Assembly: GCA_003662715.1 (NCBI GenBank)
Contig: QMYO01000116.1
Coordinates: forward strand, 1 to 6,004
Direction of reading: 5' to 3'
Length of the DNA stretch: 6,004 nt
Source: Candidatus Bathyarchaeota archaeon
GTDB taxonomy: Archaea > Thermoproteota > Bathyarchaeia > Bathyarchaeales > Bathyarchaeaceae
A model generated the notes under the pieces. It saw only the letters and a list, made by a program, of their open reading frames with translations, did not search any database and was not told where the DNA came from. Position numbers and translations under genes: made by a program. Positions 4,930 to 6,004 of the stretch are shown here, in pieces (the stretch's first letter is position 1; each line of letters begins with the position of its first letter).

Positions 4930-5754
4930 TTACAATTCATCATTATCTGCATCATCAACAAATTCTATCCCAAAAAAATTAGTGAAATTCTGAAGAATTT
5001 GATCAGCCACCTCGGTTTCCTTCATCTTCTTTATTTGAGCTACCGCCTTTATGACACGAAGAAGAAAAGAAGGCATAGTCATCTTACCTTCAAATGGACC
5101 ATGAAAACTAACTGGCCCATCAGTCTCAGTTAATAAATTCGTTAAAGGAACTCGCCTAACGATCTCCTGGATATGACGAGTATATACGCTGGGAGGCCCT
5201 TCTGAAATGTAATAGCCACGATCAACAATCTGAGACAACAACTTCATGGGCTGGCTGAACCAATGTAAAAGAATTTTTTTCACACCATATGAAGGAAGAA
5301 GATTAACGACCCGGGAAGTTGTTCCTCTTGAATGAATGATTATGGGAAGAGATTGTTTCTCTGCTGCAGAAAGCATTTCGTGGAAAACTTTGAGTTGCAA
5401 ATCTCGAAGTTTTTCATTCGTATATTGAAAGTCTAAACCGATCTCTCCAACAGCGACCACTTTTCCCCTCTGCATTTCGTGTTGAAGAATTAGGTTTACG
5501 GTTTCTTCCACTTCATTAGGAGATAAGCGCCTAACGTTCCAAGGATGGATGCCCAAAGCAGCGTAGATAAGGCGGGGATGTTCTTCTGCCAGTTGAAGAC
5601 TTAGAAGACTGGACTGGAAATCCATTGAGTTTGAAACCAAAGCGACAACATTGGATTGCTTCGAGTCCTCAATGATTTCGTCTATTTTCTGATGATATTT
5701 TGGGTCTGAAAGATGAATGTGAGCATCCACAAGCTTCATAGCATCCACTGCCAC
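4930..5754 (-). CDS. TatD-family metal-dependent hydrolase
   Basis: This 274-residue protein has the TatD series of metal ligands and motifs: DAHIHL (H12, H14), GIHPW (H70), VGEIGLDF (E104), IIIHSRG (H141), LLHWFS (H164) and TETDGP (D212). TatD enzymes are TIM-barrel hydrolases that use two divalent metals; characterised members are 3'-5' DNases acting in DNA repair or breakdown, but many archaeal ones are untested. The length is typical for the family and all expected ligands are present, so it should be active in the cytoplasm. The C-terminus is acidic (DDADNDEL). The start is uncertain: GTG at 5754 lies where the TATA box predicts the transcript to begin and would be leaderless. ATG at 5739 (MKLVDAHIHL) is the more usual N-terminus and has a leader of about 15 bases without a Shine-Dalgarno site. 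GGAGG at 5776-5772 is too far from either. Its stop is 143 bases before the pilin-like gene, with no clear terminator. Confidence 0.93.
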   Translation of the reverse strand: MAVDAMKLVDAHIHLSDPKYHQKIDEIIEDSKQSNVVALVSNSMDFQSSLLSLQLAEEHPRLIYAALGIHPWNVRRLSPNEVEETVNLILQHEMQRGKVVAVGEIGLDFQYTNEKLRDLQLKVFHEMLSAAEKQSLPIIIHSRGTTSRVVNLLPSYGVKKILLHWFSQPMKLLSQIVDRGYYISEGPPSVYTRHIQEIVRRVPLTNLLTETDGPVSFHGPFEGKMTMPSFLLRVIKAVAQIKKMKETEVADQILQNFTNFFGIEFVDDADNDEL

Positions 5755-5777
5755 AATGACTCTACGCTTAGCCTCCG

Positions 5778-5785
5778 TTTTATAA
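5778..5785 (-). promoter_or_regulatory. TATA box for the TatD gene
   Basis: TTATAAAA on the minus strand, centred 27 bases before 5754, predicts that transcription starts at or near the GTG. The gene is therefore leaderless from GTG 5754 or has a short leader before ATG 5739. Confidence 0.55.
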
Positions 5786-5841
5786 TCCTCAGCAATTTAT
5801 CTTTTTCCAAACATTCTCAGACAATCCTCAGTGACGTCCCC

Positions 5842-5907
5842 AAAAACGCTGTTCCTCAAAAAGACTTTCAAAACTTGTCAGACAACTAACAAACTTAAAA
5901 ACGCTGT
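5842..5907 (+). repeat. Pair of 11-base direct repeats AAAAACGCTGT
   Basis: AAAAACGCTGT occurs at 5842-5852 and again at 5897-5907, 55 bases apart. Between them TTGTCAGACAA (5875-5885) is an inverted repeat with 5-base arms. The pair lies in the gap between the TatD gene and the likely next gene at 6001. It could be a regulator site or chance. Confidence 0.4.
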
Positions 5908-5954
5908 CTTTTTTTATGGTAAGGTTCATTTAGGCTCTCACGGTTTACAAAAAG

Positions 5955-5962
5955 ATTAAATA
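5955..5962 (+). promoter_or_regulatory. TATA-like box for a plus-strand gene starting at 6001
   Basis: ATTAAATA is preceded by the A-rich ACAAAAAG, a good archaeal BRE/TATA arrangement. The predicted transcript start is near 5986, followed by GGAG at 5989-5992 and ATG at 6001 with 8 bases between. Confidence 0.45.
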
Positions 5963-6000
5963 CTGGCTTAAAGAAAAAAAGAGGCTACGGAGTAGGTTGT

Positions 6001-6004
6001 ATGG
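6001..6004 (+). CDS. Possible start of the next gene, cut by the window end
   Basis: Only ATGG is visible. The support is upstream: a TATA-like box at 5955-5962 and GGAG at 5989-5992 with correct spacing to the ATG. The product cannot be known from this window. Confidence 0.3.

Overview
This window looks like archaeal chromosome. The signs are TATA-like boxes about 27 bases before the inferred transcript starts, T-run terminators, a MoaD/SAMP-type ubiquitin-like protein ending in Gly-Gly, an archaellin/pilin-like secreted protein, and an archaeal-style cysteine-rich radical SAM protein. The overall flavour resembles uncultured Bathyarchaeia-like lineages, but that placement is inference from gene style only. 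The genes are mostly housekeeping or poorly characterised. No mobile element, CRISPR array, rRNA or tRNA was recognised.

Layout. At the left edge (1-359, +) is the 3' part of an all-helical, HEPN-like protein. A ubiquitin-fold MoaD/ThiS/SAMP-like protein (383-682, +) follows 23 bases later, probably in the same operon. Facing them is a small zinc-binding protein on the minus strand (746-1086). Its first two cysteines lie upstream of its first in-frame ATG, so it seems to carry a one-base frameshift near its start. A divergent promoter region (about 1087-1256) separates it from a membrane-anchored HtrA/DegP-type serine protease (1257-2414, +). After a short convergent gap with a small hairpin, four minus-strand genes follow. 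In their own direction of transcription they are a TatD-type metal-dependent hydrolase (5754-4930), an archaellin/pilin-like secreted protein (4786-4397), a multi-pass membrane protein of the YdjM/DUF457-like type (4310-3756), and a cysteine-rich PflA-like radical SAM protein (3658-2534). Each is separated by 86-143 bases and most have their own promoter-like signal, so they are probably separate units rather than a tight operon. The right end (5755-6004) has short repeats, a TATA-like box and an ATG at 6001 that may begin the next plus-strand gene.

No single pathway ties the genes together. Three act in or outside the membrane (protease, pilin-like protein, membrane hydrolase-like protein). 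Three are cytosolic proteins with metal or cysteine chemistry (zinc protein, radical SAM enzyme, TatD). The points most worth a second look are the frameshifted zinc protein, a strong strand-wise base asymmetry confined to roughly the first 1.6 kb that fades inside the protease gene, and the extra cysteine clusters of the radical SAM protein.
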